Shown here piece by piece: positions 16,267 to 24,607 of a stretch of 64,000 nucleotides of DNA. The stretch is from JAOTZA01 sp965224065 (lineage in GTDB: Bacteria > Acidobacteriota > Thermoanaerobaculia > Multivoradales > JAHEKO01): NCBI GenBank assembly GCA_965224065.1, contig CBDCYF010000005.1, positions 1,984,001-2,048,000 of the forward strand, in the 5' to 3' direction. Both the position numbers and the translations under genes were made by a program. Position 1 is the first letter of the stretch; every line of letters starts with the position of its first letter. The notes under the pieces were generated by a model. The model was not told where the DNA came from. It saw only the letters and a list, made by a program, of their open reading frames with translations, and did not search any database.

Positions 16267-18609
16267 ATGACGAGAAAAATTATCCAGTGTGTTGCAGCGC
16301 TCGGCCTCGTGGGCGGCTCGGTGTTCGCCGACCCGGTCACCGTCGAGGTCCCCGCTCAAGACCTAGCTTCCGCTCTACGGTCTTTCGCCGAGCAATCTGG
16401 CGTGCAAGTGGTGTTCGTCACGGCGCTCGCTGACGGCCACGCGACCGGGGGATTTTCAGGCAGCGGCGAACCAGAGGAAATCCTGGAGCAGCTACTTGCG
16501 GAGTCCGGTTTGGTTTGGCGTCTCGACAATGGCCACACGTTCGTCATCGAACAGGGCGAACTTCAACAGACGGCCGATGCCGATGAAGCGCCGACTCAGG
16601 TTACGGACTCCATCATCGTTACGGCAAGGCGCAGAGAAGAGAAGTTGGAGGATGTGCCGATTAGCGCCGTCGTACTCACAGAGGAGATACTGAACGACAA
16701 GGGAGCCGAAGAGTTTTTCGACGTTGCAAGGGAAATCCCCAACCTCGACGTAACCGGCACCGGGCGGGACAGTCTGGGACTCAGCATCCGAGGCATTCGG
16801 ACCCTGACCCGCGGAAGTGGTGGCCAGACCATGAGCTTCTACCTCGATGAGGTTTCCATCTCGAGCCAGCCGGCGGTAGCGACCTTTGACGTAGCGAGAG
16901 TTGAAGTGTTGCGAGGTCCGCAGGGCACTCTCTTCGGCGAAGGCTCGTTGGGTGGCGCGATTCGTTTCATCAGCAAGCCACCCGACACCGAGGAAATGAG
17001 CGGCCGGCTCAGGTTGAGCGTCGGGACCATCCATAAAGGTGACTCGGAGTGGTCCGCTGCTGGAGTGATCAACCTTCCGCTGGTCAAGGATCGGTTTGCT
17101 CTTCGGCTTGTCGCTCACAAACAAAAAAATGGAGGGTTCGTCGACAACCTCGAGCCGGGGTTTGAAGAAGTGGACCTGAACTACGGTGAGATCGAAGGGA
17201 CCCGCCTCGGCACCTACTGGACCCCGAGCGACAGCCTTCGGGTCACCTTGCGAGGCAACTTTCAGCGAACGCTTTCGAACGGCGGCAACACAGTAACCCT
17301 CGAACCGGCCCCGGGCGGAGGCTTTCTGAGCAGGCCGGCGTTTGAACTGACCACCTTTTCGACGCTCGCTCTGCCAGCTTCCGAATCGGAATTTTTCCAG
17401 CCCTCCTTGGTCATCGGAAAGACTTTTGCCAGTACCGAATTGACGAGCGCCACCGCCTATTACGATTCGGAGGGCGGCCCAAGCGAGGGAGAACTCGGAT
17501 TTTTTGTTACCGAGGAGGATTTCACCCAGGAAGTGCGCCTTCATTCTACGAGTGGCGGGCGATTCGGGTGGCTTGTCGGCGCCTTCTATAAGAAGGAAAC
17601 GGGCGCCAATAACACACACTTGTTGGGGCCTCTTGGCGAGTTTTTTTCCGATGCCAACTTGGACCTCGAGCACAAGGCGGTTTTCGGCACCGTCAGCTAT
17701 CGTTTGAACCGCACCACCTTTGAACTGGGGGCGAGATTCTTCGAGGAGGAAACCACCGAGGATCTGTCTCTTAATGTTCCTGATTTCCCGATCATCAACT
17801 TCCAGTCGTTCGGTGCCGGTGACGACTCCGTCTTCAATCCGCGTTTCGCCGTTACCCACGCCCCCAACAACGACACCATCATCTACGCCACTGCGGCCAA
17901 GGGATTTCGGCGCGGGCAGGTCAATGTCTTCAATCCTGACGTGTTTCCGGTGATTCCCGCCTCGGTGCCGGCATTCTCGGCGCCCGATGAGTTGTGGTCG
18001 TACGAGGTCGGTACCAAGCAATCCGTTGCAGGTGGCAAGGTGTCTTTAGAGGCGGCGGCCTACTGGATCGATTGGAAGGACATTCAGATCTTCGACACAG
18101 CGATTTTTGAAGGTATCTTCCTGAGTTTCGTCCAAAACGCGGGTGGCGCGGAGTCGAAAGGCGTCGAGTTTTCAATCAACGCGCGGCCCACCAACCGTCT
18201 TCGTCTGGGCCTGGCGGGCTCCTTCGCCTCTGCCAAACTGACGGAGACCGCTGCGAATTTCATGGCGGGCGACGAGATCTCAGTGAATCCAGACTACAGA
18301 TTGTCGCCGCACATCGACTACACCTGGTCGCTTTCAGACAAGGCAGCGCTGCACTTGCGAGCCGACGCCACCTTCCAGGACGGCGTGCTCAGTAGGACCG
18401 GCACTAGCCGCGATCCCGCGTTGGTGACCACCGATTCCTACGCGCTTGGGAACCTAAGAGCCGGCCTTCGGATGGACCGATTCGACATCTATCTGTCGGT
18501 CAAAAATGTCTTGGACGAGCGCGTCGATTACATCATCGATCGAGTAGTAGGGACTGCGCAACGCAACATCCCACGAACCGTTTCGATCGATTTCAGCACT
18601 AGCTTTTGA
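16267..18609 (+). CDS. TonB-dependent receptor with N-terminal STN signalling domain
   Basis: 780 residues from the ATG at 16267, chosen because GGAGGG lies 6 bases upstream and a clear signal peptide follows (CVAALGLVGGSVFA); the longer start at 16240 lacks this. After the signal comes an STN domain (VPAQDLASALRSFAEQSGVQ to about residue 80) that in FecA-type receptors signals to FecR. A TonB-box region (DSIIVTARRREE) precedes the plug (RGPQGTLFGEGSLGGAIRF), followed by a beta-barrel ending in Phe (SIDFSTSF). It is an outer-membrane active transporter; the substrate is not predictable. The sequence style (ARRREEKLEDVPISAVVL) is like proteobacterial receptors, hinting at transfer. Confidence 0.93.
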   Translation: MTRKIIQCVAALGLVGGSVFADPVTVEVPAQDLASALRSFAEQSGVQVVFVTALADGHATGGFSGSGEPEEILEQLLAESGLVWRLDNGHTFVIEQGELQQTADADEAPTQVTDSIIVTARRREEKLEDVPISAVVLTEEILNDKGAEEFFDVAREIPNLDVTGTGRDSLGLSIRGIRTLTRGSGGQTMSFYLDEVSISSQPAVATFDVARVEVLRGPQGTLFGEGSLGGAIRFISKPPDTEEMSGRLRLSVGTIHKGDSEWSAAGVINLPLVKDRFALRLVAHKQKNGGFVDNLEPGFEEVDLNYGEIEGTRLGTYWTPSDSLRVTLRGNFQRTLSNGGNTVTLEPAPGGGFLSRPAFELTTFSTLALPASESEFFQPSLVIGKTFASTELTSATAYYDSEGGPSEGELGFFVTEEDFTQEVRLHSTSGGRFGWLVGAFYKKETGANNTHLLGPLGEFFSDANLDLEHKAVFGTVSYRLNRTTFELGARFFEEETTEDLSLNVPDFPIINFQSFGAGDDSVFNPRFAVTHAPNNDTIIYATAAKGFRRGQVNVFNPDVFPVIPASVPAFSAPDELWSYEVGTKQSVAGGKVSLEAAAYWIDWKDIQIFDTAIFEGIFLSFVQNAGGAESKGVEFSINARPTNRLRLGLAGSFASAKLTETAANFMAGDEISVNPDYRLSPHIDYTWSLSDKAALHLRADATFQDGVLSRTGTSRDPALVTTDSYALGNLRAGLRMDRFDIYLSVKNVLDERVDYIIDRVVGTAQRNIPRTVSIDFSTSF

Positions 18610-18619
18610 GGCCGTGCTT

Positions 18620-20380
18620 ATGTTGATCAGAGCAGCGTTCGGTGAGCTGGCTCCATGGGTGCCAGCTCGGCGTAGAAGCGATAGGTTCCGCCTAGCTGCT
18701 TTCGTTGTCGTTCTGGTGGCCGGCGCCGGGTTCGCGGTGTCATGTGGCCCCGAATCTACGGCTCTTGGTAAGGCCGAGCTGCCCAGGTTCGTTGTGCAAG
18801 GGCACATTGTCGACGCTGCAGACAAAGCCATAGGCGGCGCCAGGGTTGTGGTGAGTAAGACAGTCGACGGGCCAGCGTCCGCGGTGGTCGAGGTGTCCGC
18901 GGACGGCACTTATCGCTTTGAAACCGACGAGGAAGGGTTCGCCAATCTGAGTTTCCAGGCTGTCGATCACGACGAACTCTCGGTGCAGACGTGGCTCGAA
19001 GCGGAAGAAACCGCCGAATTTCAGCTCGACGTTTGCCTGGGTGACTATCGATTTGCCGAGAATCCCAAGAGGGTCGCCGTGTTCGGCGACTTCAACGACT
19101 TCGACGCCTGGACCTCCAAGCTCATGACCAAAAACGATGATGGTTCGTGGAGCTTAGTATTGGAAACGGATCGCAATGAGGTAGCTTACCAAATCGTCGG
19201 CTTGGGTGACTCGTACCACGGGAACAATAACGACAACGTCCGATACTTGAGCGACCAAGGTTGGGTGGGCGTGGTATCAGCGGTGGACGGCCAAGCGGAG
19301 ATTCGCTTGGATGCTCCTACTGCGGCGCCTATGGAGTGTGGGGAGTCTTTTCGGATGGCACCGGAGGAGGCGGGCCCTGCCCGTATCGCCCACGCTCTCG
19401 CAAAGTTCCAGAACGAATTTGACAGCGTTCTTCGAGACATTTCACAGAAGGCAAAAGCCGACGATTACAACCCGGAGGACGGAGCGGGTCTTTACGAGAA
19501 GGCCCGCGAAGAACGGCTGGACCCTCTATTCCTGCGGCTGCGTGAAGAGCATCCAGAGCCGGCACACCGTACCCTTTTGGACGTTACGTATTTCACCTGG
19601 TCTGCAGGACGCCTCAAACACGAATTGGCGGCAGAGGTCTTTCGACGCTTCGAACCCACCACGGCGGAGCTGGCGCTCCACAGCTCGATCGCCATGCGGC
19701 TGGTCTCGTACGGCGTTGAGACTTGGGGCGAAGAGGCGAGGGAGTTCTTGGATGCTGCCCTGGCCGAACATCCCAACGCGACTTTCAGAGCGAACATCCT
19801 CGAGCACATGGTCGGCCGCGCCAAGTTCCAGGGCGACGAGGAGCTAGCGGAACAGCGAACCGTGCAGCTCCTCGCCGAGTATCCGGACAGTGAAGCCGCG
19901 GAGAACGTTCGCAAGCGGTTTGGAGACCTGTCTGCTCTTCCGGTCGGGTCAAACGCCCCTGAATTTACCGTTGCCGGCCTGTTCGATCCCGAAGCACGCA
20001 TCACCAACGAGACGATGGCCGGACGCCCTTACCTGGTGGATTTTTGGGCAACGTGGTGCCTACCCTGCATTAAGGAAATCCCAAATCTCAACAAGGCGTA
20101 CGAGCGCTACGCTTCTCAGGGACTCGAGATCTTGAGCATCGCTCTCGACGGCGACCCCCAGAAAGCCATTGACTTCGTGCGCGGCCGCGATGACATGCCC
20201 TGGCTGCACGGCGCAGATGCACAAGGAACATTGGGTGAAACGGCGCAGGCCTTCGAAGTCAGGGGCATCCCCGCTCCCTATCTCATTAGCTCGGACGGAA
20301 CCGTCGTCGCCAAGGGTTTTGAGTTGCGCGAAGACAACCTGGAGCGGCATATCGGCTCATTGCTGGCTGTCAAAGATTAG
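18620..20380 (+). CDS. Multidomain lipoprotein with C-terminal thioredoxin (TlpA-like) domain
   Basis: 586 residues. The ATG at 18620 has GAGG eight bases upstream; GTG at 18614 is an alternative. A hydrophobic leader ends in the lipobox FAVSC. Next is a carboxypeptidase-regulatory-like beta domain (VVQGHIVDAADKAIGGARVV). A CBM48/E-set-like domain follows (KRVAVFGDFNDFDAWTSKLM). The middle is a long helical region of paired repeats (about residues 240-430). The C-terminus is a TlpA/AhpC-type thioredoxin fold with the redox motif WCLPC near residue 480 and a cis-Pro loop (RGIPAPYLI). It is probably tethered in the periplasm and reduces or isomerises disulphides, perhaps of the neighbouring receptor or its ligand. 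Last gene of the sigma/FecR/receptor cluster. Confidence 0.85.
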   Translation: MLIRAAFGELAPWVPARRRSDRFRLAAFVVVLVAGAGFAVSCGPESTALGKAELPRFVVQGHIVDAADKAIGGARVVVSKTVDGPASAVVEVSADGTYRFETDEEGFANLSFQAVDHDELSVQTWLEAEETAEFQLDVCLGDYRFAENPKRVAVFGDFNDFDAWTSKLMTKNDDGSWSLVLETDRNEVAYQIVGLGDSYHGNNNDNVRYLSDQGWVGVVSAVDGQAEIRLDAPTAAPMECGESFRMAPEEAGPARIAHALAKFQNEFDSVLRDISQKAKADDYNPEDGAGLYEKAREERLDPLFLRLREEHPEPAHRTLLDVTYFTWSAGRLKHELAAEVFRRFEPTTAELALHSSIAMRLVSYGVETWGEEAREFLDAALAEHPNATFRANILEHMVGRAKFQGDEELAEQRTVQLLAEYPDSEAAENVRKRFGDLSALPVGSNAPEFTVAGLFDPEARITNETMAGRPYLVDFWATWCLPCIKEIPNLNKAYERYASQGLEILSIALDGDPQKAIDFVRGRDDMPWLHGADAQGTLGETAQAFEVRGIPAPYLISSDGTVVAKGFELREDNLERHIGSLLAVKD

Positions 20381-20428
20381 CGCCATACTTGCTTCTGCGG
20401 AGGGCAAGAATGTCCTCCGCCGCCGACT

Positions 20429-20608
20429 CTATTCCACGATCAGCTTGCCGCCGGCCGCGACCTCTAGACCGTCTCCGACCTCGACCGCCGAAGCGGCTTT
20501 GAGGGTCAGATCGCCCGGGCTCGCCACGATCACTGCGTCGCCGGTGCGCAGCACCGTGCCGGCCTCGCAGACCACGGTGGTGGTGAAGACGCCAAGGCCG
20601 AGAGGCCG
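20429..20608 (-). pseudogene. C-terminal remnant of a secreted/surface protein
   Basis: On the minus strand an open frame bounded by stops at 20609-20611 and 20429-20431 encodes about 59 residues. They include AGTVLRTGDAVIVASPGDLT, then LKAASAVEVGDGLEV and AAGGKLIVE before TAG. This alternating pattern (SPGDLTL, SAVEVGDGLEVAAGGKL) is the same as the C-terminal beta-repeat of large secreted proteins in Bacteroidota and Acidobacteriota. No start codon, signal peptide or body is left. I read it as the tail of a resident gene cut off when the neighbouring island arrived; family assignment is from memory. Confidence 0.5.
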
Positions 20609-20646
20609 TCACGCACTTCTAGGGACACCGCCCGAAGCCCGATTTC

Positions 20647-20675
20647 TTGTCTTCGTTTCGGGGTTGTGCTAGGGT
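20647..20675 (+). promoter_or_regulatory. Candidate sigma-70 promoter of the exbB-exbD-exbD-tonB operon
   Basis: TTGTCT at 20647-20652, a 17-base spacer, then TAGGGT at 20670-20675. It lies in the only non-coding stretch upstream of the operon and would give a leader of about 160 bases. The -10 match is modest, so this is a suggestion only. Confidence 0.35.
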
Positions 20676-20843
20676 CCCGTCCTGTCTTTTTTCGGCGAGC
20701 GGAACGCCCCCGGCGCGACCGGGATAGTGGCTTGTTTTCAGACCGGTTTCAGCGGGGGATTCGCTTTTCGGGGCGTGACGGAATATCGCTGGAACCAGTC
20801 TCTCGAATTCACGGTCTAAGAAAAACGCAAGAGGAGGATTAGC

Positions 20844-21542
20844 GTGGATATCAGCGGCTTTGGTGGAACATTCGTCAAGATCTTCAAAGACGGCGGCTTT
20901 GTGATGTGGCCGCTGCTGATCTTCTCTCTGCTCTCGGTGATCTTCATCTGCGAGCGCTTCTTCGCGATCCGCAAGGCGAAGATCAACGTCAACGAGTTCC
21001 TCGCCAAGGTGCGCAAGGAGCTGATCGTCAATCGCTCGATCAAATCGGCCATCAAGGTCTGCGAGGACAACCGCGGCCCGGTGTCGTCGATCCTCAAGGC
21101 GGGGCTGCTCAAATACGGTCAGCCGCGCGAGGACGTCGAAAAGACCATCGAGAACGCTGCCCTCTACGAGATGGGCCGGATGGAAAAAAATCTCGTGTGG
21201 CTCGCCAGTATCGCCAACGTCGCGCCGCTACTCGGTTTCTTCGGCACGGTCGTCGGCATGATCAAGTCCTTTGACGCCCTCGCCGAAGCAGGCCTGTCGA
21301 ATCCGGGTCTGGTGGCGGCCGGTATCTCCGAGGCGCTGATCACCACGGCGGCCGGTCTTTTTGTCGCCATCCCGGCCCAGTTGGCCTACAACTTCTTTAT
21401 GAGCCGCATCAACAAGTTCGTGCGCGACATCGAGACCTCCTCCAACATGTTGATGGAGACGTTTAGCGAGATGGACCGCAAGGGCGTCCAACCGGAGACG
21501 GCAAGCGCCGCGACGAGTCCGCAAGCGCCGCGACAGACGTAG
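20844..21542 (+). CDS. exbB: MotA/TolQ/ExbB proton channel family protein
   Basis: 232 residues. The GTG at 20844 follows GAGGAGG by six bases. Three membrane helices are seen: VMWPLLIFSLLSVIFICERF near residue 20, ASIANVAPLLGFFGTVVGMI near 125, and EALITTAAGLFVAIPAQLAY near 165. The latter two contain the conserved TolQ/ExbB signatures LLGFFGTVVGM and GISEALITTAAGL. With ExbD and TonB it forms the inner-membrane motor that uses the proton gradient to energise outer-membrane receptors. First gene of a four-gene operon. Confidence 0.93.
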   Translation: MDISGFGGTFVKIFKDGGFVMWPLLIFSLLSVIFICERFFAIRKAKINVNEFLAKVRKELIVNRSIKSAIKVCEDNRGPVSSILKAGLLKYGQPREDVEKTIENAALYEMGRMEKNLVWLASIANVAPLLGFFGTVVGMIKSFDALAEAGLSNPGLVAAGISEALITTAAGLFVAIPAQLAYNFFMSRINKFVRDIETSSNMLMETFSEMDRKGVQPETASAATSPQAPRQT

Positions 21543-21561
21543 ATCCGATCGAGAGATTCCT

Positions 21562-22008
21562 ATGCGGTTGCAAGCACGTTCGGTACAGAACATGGGCATC
21601 CCCACCGCCTCGATGGCGGACATTGCCTTTCTTCTGATCATCTTTTTTATGGTCACCATCTCCTTCGAGGTGGACAAGACCCAGGTCGGACTTCCCAGGA
21701 CCGCGTTGCGACTCGAGATCCCCAAGAAGTCGGCCTATGTGTCGGTCACCAAGAACGGCCAGATCCGGGTTTCCGGCGGCGACGAGATCAGCGTCCCGGT
21801 GCCCGGTCCGCAAGAAGTCCTGTCATTTGCCGCCGACGTCGTCCGTCGTGACCCCTCGAAGGCGTTTGTGCTCAAGGCCGACAAAGAGGCGAGCTACCGG
21901 CACGTCGACGGCGTCATCGACGCTTTGAAACAAGCCAAGGCCGAAGTCATTTTCCTGCTCTCCGATCAGGAGACCGTCGATTCCGTCGGTTCCGAGGGTC
22001 AGCCATGA
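21562..22008 (+). CDS. exbD: ExbD/TolR family protein (first copy)
   Basis: 148 residues. One N-terminal membrane helix (MADIAFLLIIFFMVTISFEV) carries the Asp expected to relay protons, and a periplasmic domain follows (SYRHVDGVIDALKQAKAEVI). It starts 19 bases after exbB and overlaps the second exbD by four bases. The helix is preceded by a longer cytoplasmic stretch (RLQARSVQNMGIPTAS) than usual. Confidence 0.92.
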   Translation: MRLQARSVQNMGIPTASMADIAFLLIIFFMVTISFEVDKTQVGLPRTALRLEIPKKSAYVSVTKNGQIRVSGGDEISVPVPGPQEVLSFAADVVRRDPSKAFVLKADKEASYRHVDGVIDALKQAKAEVIFLLSDQETVDSVGSEGQP

Positions 22009-22442
22009 AGATCACCCGCTCGAACGTCAGTGATGAGATCCCGACCTCGTCGATGGCCGACATCGCCTTCTTGCTGATCATCTACTTCATGGTGACGACG
22101 ACCTTCGCCGCGACCCGGGGACTCGACTTCTCGCTTCCCAAGGACGACGACACCCCGCCGATGATCGAAAAGGAGGACTCCGTCCTTATCGAGATTCAAC
22201 CGGGCGGTGTCTTGATGGTCGACCAAAAACAAATGCCTTTGACCGAGGTTCTCGATTACCTCAAACCCAAGCTGGAGATCAATCAGACCAAGCCGGTCAT
22301 CATTCGTCCACAGGAAAACACCGAGTACGGTTACATGGTGGACGTGTTCGACGAGCTCCGTCAAGCGAAGGACAAGATCGGGATCGAGATCAAGAACATC
22401 TCGATCCCGACCCAACGTGAAATCGACATGTTCTGGTTCTGA
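22005..22442 (+). CDS. exbD: ExbD/TolR family protein (second copy)
   Basis: 145 residues. The helix MADIAFLLIIYFMVTTTFAA has the same Asp as the first copy. The periplasmic part ends EIKNISIPTQREIDMFWF. The ATG overlaps the previous stop (ATGA). Two different ExbD proteins beside one ExbB are common in Acidobacteriota, Myxococcota and Bacteroidota and may form a hetero-dimer in the channel; the two copies here differ clearly in the periplasmic domain, so they are not recent duplicates. Confidence 0.92.
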   Translation: MKITRSNVSDEIPTSSMADIAFLLIIYFMVTTTFAATRGLDFSLPKDDDTPPMIEKEDSVLIEIQPGGVLMVDQKQMPLTEVLDYLKPKLEINQTKPVIIRPQENTEYGYMVDVFDELRQAKDKIGIEIKNISIPTQREIDMFWF

Positions 22443-22451
22443 GGGTAGAAG

Positions 22452-23174
22452 ATGGCACAAAAGGAAGAGCCTAGGACCCCGAAGAGCGCCGAGCAGGAAG
22501 CCACCGAGGCGGCGGCCGGCGACTTCCTCACCTTTGCCGCGGAAGAGGCCGAAGACAAGAAGAGGGTGAAGTGGGCTATCGGCGTCGCCGCGGTGCTCCA
22601 CGCGATCTTTTTTATCGTGCAGATCCCCGAGGCCGTAGCCAAGGCCCGTGAGGCGCCCAAGCAGAAGGTCTACGTCGTCCAGCAGGTGCGATTCAAGCCG
22701 CCGCCACCCAAGCAGCAGCAAGAGATCCCCAAGCCGAAGTCGAAGAAGGTGCCGATCCCCGACCCGACGCCGGACGAGCCCGAGCCCATCCGCCTCGAAG
22801 AAGACATCGAGCCGGAGCTCGACCTGCCCGACACCGACATCATCTTTGGCATTCCCGAGGGTCCACCGCCGGTCGAGCCAACCGGCCCGGTCCGCGTCGG
22901 AGGCGACGTAGCGGCCCCCAAGAAGATCTCCGCGCCGCAGCCTCAATACACCGAGATCGCCCGCAAGGCGCGGATCACCGGTGTCGTGATCGTAGAGGCG
23001 ATCATCGACAAACAAGGCAACGTCACCAACGTCAAGATCCTCAAGGGTCTACCCATGGGTCTGGATCAGGCGGCCGCCGACGCCATCAAAAAATGGAAGT
23101 TCGAGCCCGCCACGCTCAACGGCAAGCCCGTTGCGGTGATCTACAACCTGACGGTCAACTTCCAACTGCAGTAG
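22452..23174 (+). CDS. tonB: TonB family energy transducer
   Basis: 240 residues. A cytoplasmic start of about 40 residues leads to a membrane helix (VAAVLHAIFFIVQI). A Pro/Lys/Glu-rich periplasmic spacer follows (KPPPPKQQQEIPKPKSKKVP). The C-terminal TonB domain has PQPQYTEIARKARITGVVIV and AAADAIKKWKFEPATLNGKP. It couples the ExbB/ExbD motor to outer-membrane receptors, quite possibly the STN receptor encoded just upstream. It starts 9 bases after exbD. Confidence 0.93.
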   Translation: MAQKEEPRTPKSAEQEATEAAAGDFLTFAAEEAEDKKRVKWAIGVAAVLHAIFFIVQIPEAVAKAREAPKQKVYVVQQVRFKPPPPKQQQEIPKPKSKKVPIPDPTPDEPEPIRLEEDIEPELDLPDTDIIFGIPEGPPPVEPTGPVRVGGDVAAPKKISAPQPQYTEIARKARITGVVIVEAIIDKQGNVTNVKILKGLPMGLDQAAADAIKKWKFEPATLNGKPVAVIYNLTVNFQLQ

Positions 23175-23358
23175 CCACGATGTCCTATCGGGAGGTCGCT
23201 CCAGGAGCCACCTCGCCGGGTCGCGAGCGAGGGGGGAGGCGTTTTGCCTCAGCCACCCCTGACGCAATGCGCCGCTTACGTCCGAGATTACTGGCACGTT
23301 GATTGCTCTTCCAGAGAGTCTCGACGGGAGCGCGGGGCAACGGAAAAGGAGAACCACG

Positions 23359-24531
23359 ATGACAAAACGACTCAATTATTCTGTGGCGGCTGCGGTTGCA
23401 GCGATCGCCTTTCTCGGCGCCGGCGCGGCGCAGGCGGGTTGGGACGAAGGCAAGGCGGCCTTCACCTCCGGCAATCTCTCCGCCGCGGCGCAGGAGTTCC
23501 AGGCGGTGGTCAACGCCCAGCCGGAATGGCCGGGTGGCCACTTCATGCTCGGCTGGACCGAGCTCCGGCGCGACAACCCCACCAGGGCGATCGAGCACCT
23601 GAGGAAGGCCTACGATCTCGACAAGGCAAACGAGCTGTACCGGCTGCGGCTGGGGCAGGCTTATGTCAACGCCCGGCGCTACGGGGACGCGGTGGCGTTT
23701 CTGAGCAAAATCAACTCCGGCGCGCTGCCCAAAGATCTCCAGGGTCTCCTCGCTCAACTCAAGGCCGTCGCCTACAGCAAGAGTGGCCAGAGTGGCGCGG
23801 CGCTGGCCGAAGTCGCCAAGGCGGCAAAGGCGAGCCCCAATGACGCCGATCTGCAGTACAAGTGGGGCGCCATGGCGGTCAAGGAAGGCGACATGACCAG
23901 CGGCATCCGCGCGCTCGAAAACGCCGTGCGACTCGACTCGGGCGACATGGACAAGCAGCGAGCTCTGGCCAAGGCGTACCTCAAGATGGGGCGCACGACG
24001 CGGGGCAGCGGCAAGACCGGCGCCTATCAAAAGGCCGCCAGCGCAGCCCAAAAAGTGGTGGCGAGGAGCGCTTCCTACGACAACCTGATGCTGCTCGGCG
24101 GAGCGCAGTTGGGCGCCAAACAGTACGACGGCGCGATCTCCACGTTCCAACAGGCGTCGGGCAAGTCGTCGGACTGGCTGCCGCAGTTCTACATCGGCCA
24201 GGCCCACACGGCCAAAGGCTCCTATCGCTCGGCGGAAAGCTCGCTCAAGCAAGCGCTCAACAACACCTCGAGCCCCCAGGACCAGAGGCAGATCTGGAAA
24301 CAGCTCGGGTTTGTCTACGAAAAACAGAAGAACTACAACGAGTCGATCGCCTTCTACAACAAGGCCGGCGACTCCGGTAGCGCGGCGCGGGTGCGGGAAA
24401 ATCAGGAGACCGAGGAGTACAACCAGAAGGTCCAGGCCGAGAACGAGCAGATCCGCAAGCTCGAAGCGGAGAAGAAGGCCCTCGAGGACGAGCTCAAGAA
24501 TCTTCCCGGAGCCTCCAACCCCGGACGCTAG
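23359..24531 (+). CDS. Periplasmic TPR-repeat protein
   Basis: 390 residues. The ATG at 23359 follows AAAGGAGA and opens a signal peptide (AAAVAAIAFLGAGAAQAG). Residues 25-350 are tetratricopeptide repeats (GHFMLGWTELRRDNPTRAIE, LQYKWGAMAVKEGDMTSGIR, and FYIGQAHTAKGSYRSAESSL). The last 40 residues form a coiled coil (QAENEQIRKLEAEKKALEDE). It lies 184 bases after tonB and ends before a strong terminator, so it may be the last gene of the exb/ton transcript or have its own promoter. TPR proteins beside TonB operons are often needed for full TonB function, but no direct role is shown here. Confidence 0.8.
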   Translation: MTKRLNYSVAAAVAAIAFLGAGAAQAGWDEGKAAFTSGNLSAAAQEFQAVVNAQPEWPGGHFMLGWTELRRDNPTRAIEHLRKAYDLDKANELYRLRLGQAYVNARRYGDAVAFLSKINSGALPKDLQGLLAQLKAVAYSKSGQSGAALAEVAKAAKASPNDADLQYKWGAMAVKEGDMTSGIRALENAVRLDSGDMDKQRALAKAYLKMGRTTRGSGKTGAYQKAASAAQKVVARSASYDNLMLLGGAQLGAKQYDGAISTFQQASGKSSDWLPQFYIGQAHTAKGSYRSAESSLKQALNNTSSPQDQRQIWKQLGFVYEKQKNYNESIAFYNKAGDSGSAARVRENQETEEYNQKVQAENEQIRKLEAEKKALEDELKNLPGASNPGR

Positions 24532-24555
24532 GGACCACTCACCAACGACTCTTTG

Positions 24556-24581
24556 CGGGGACCTCTGGGTCCCCGTTTTTT
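24556..24581 (+). terminator. Rho-independent terminator
   Basis: Stem CGGGGACC / GGTCCCCG (24556-24563 and 24568-24575) with a four-base loop, followed by six T residues. It lies 25 bases after the TPR gene stop and ends the plus-strand transcription unit before the convergent ftsX. Confidence 0.88.
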
Positions 24582-24583
24582 AT

Positions 24584-24596
24584 GGGGACTGTCCCC
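24584..24596. repeat. Short palindrome GGGGAC-T-GTCCCC
   Basis: A perfect 6+1+6 palindrome between the terminator and the ftsX stop. Similar GGGGACxGTCCCC cores are found in REP-type repeats associated with RAYT transposases in other genomes (from memory). Only one copy is in this window. Confidence 0.4.
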
Positions 24597-24607
24597 AGAA
24601 GATCAGG

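Larger units (their letters stand above)
20381..20843. other. 463-base intergenic region at right border of the island
   Basis: No intact gene. It contains the remnant of a minus-strand surface-protein C-terminus (20429-20608), a candidate sigma-70 promoter for exbB (20647-20675), and about 165 bases of leader up to the exbB GTG. The leader carries a strong GAGGAGG ribosome site at 20831-20837. Composition returns to the GC-rich style of the host from about 20430. Confidence 0.6.

Noticed and set aside
20370..20612. 80-codon minus-strand frame rich in Arg
   Set aside because: It is a different frame from the surface-protein remnant, which has the protein-like pattern.
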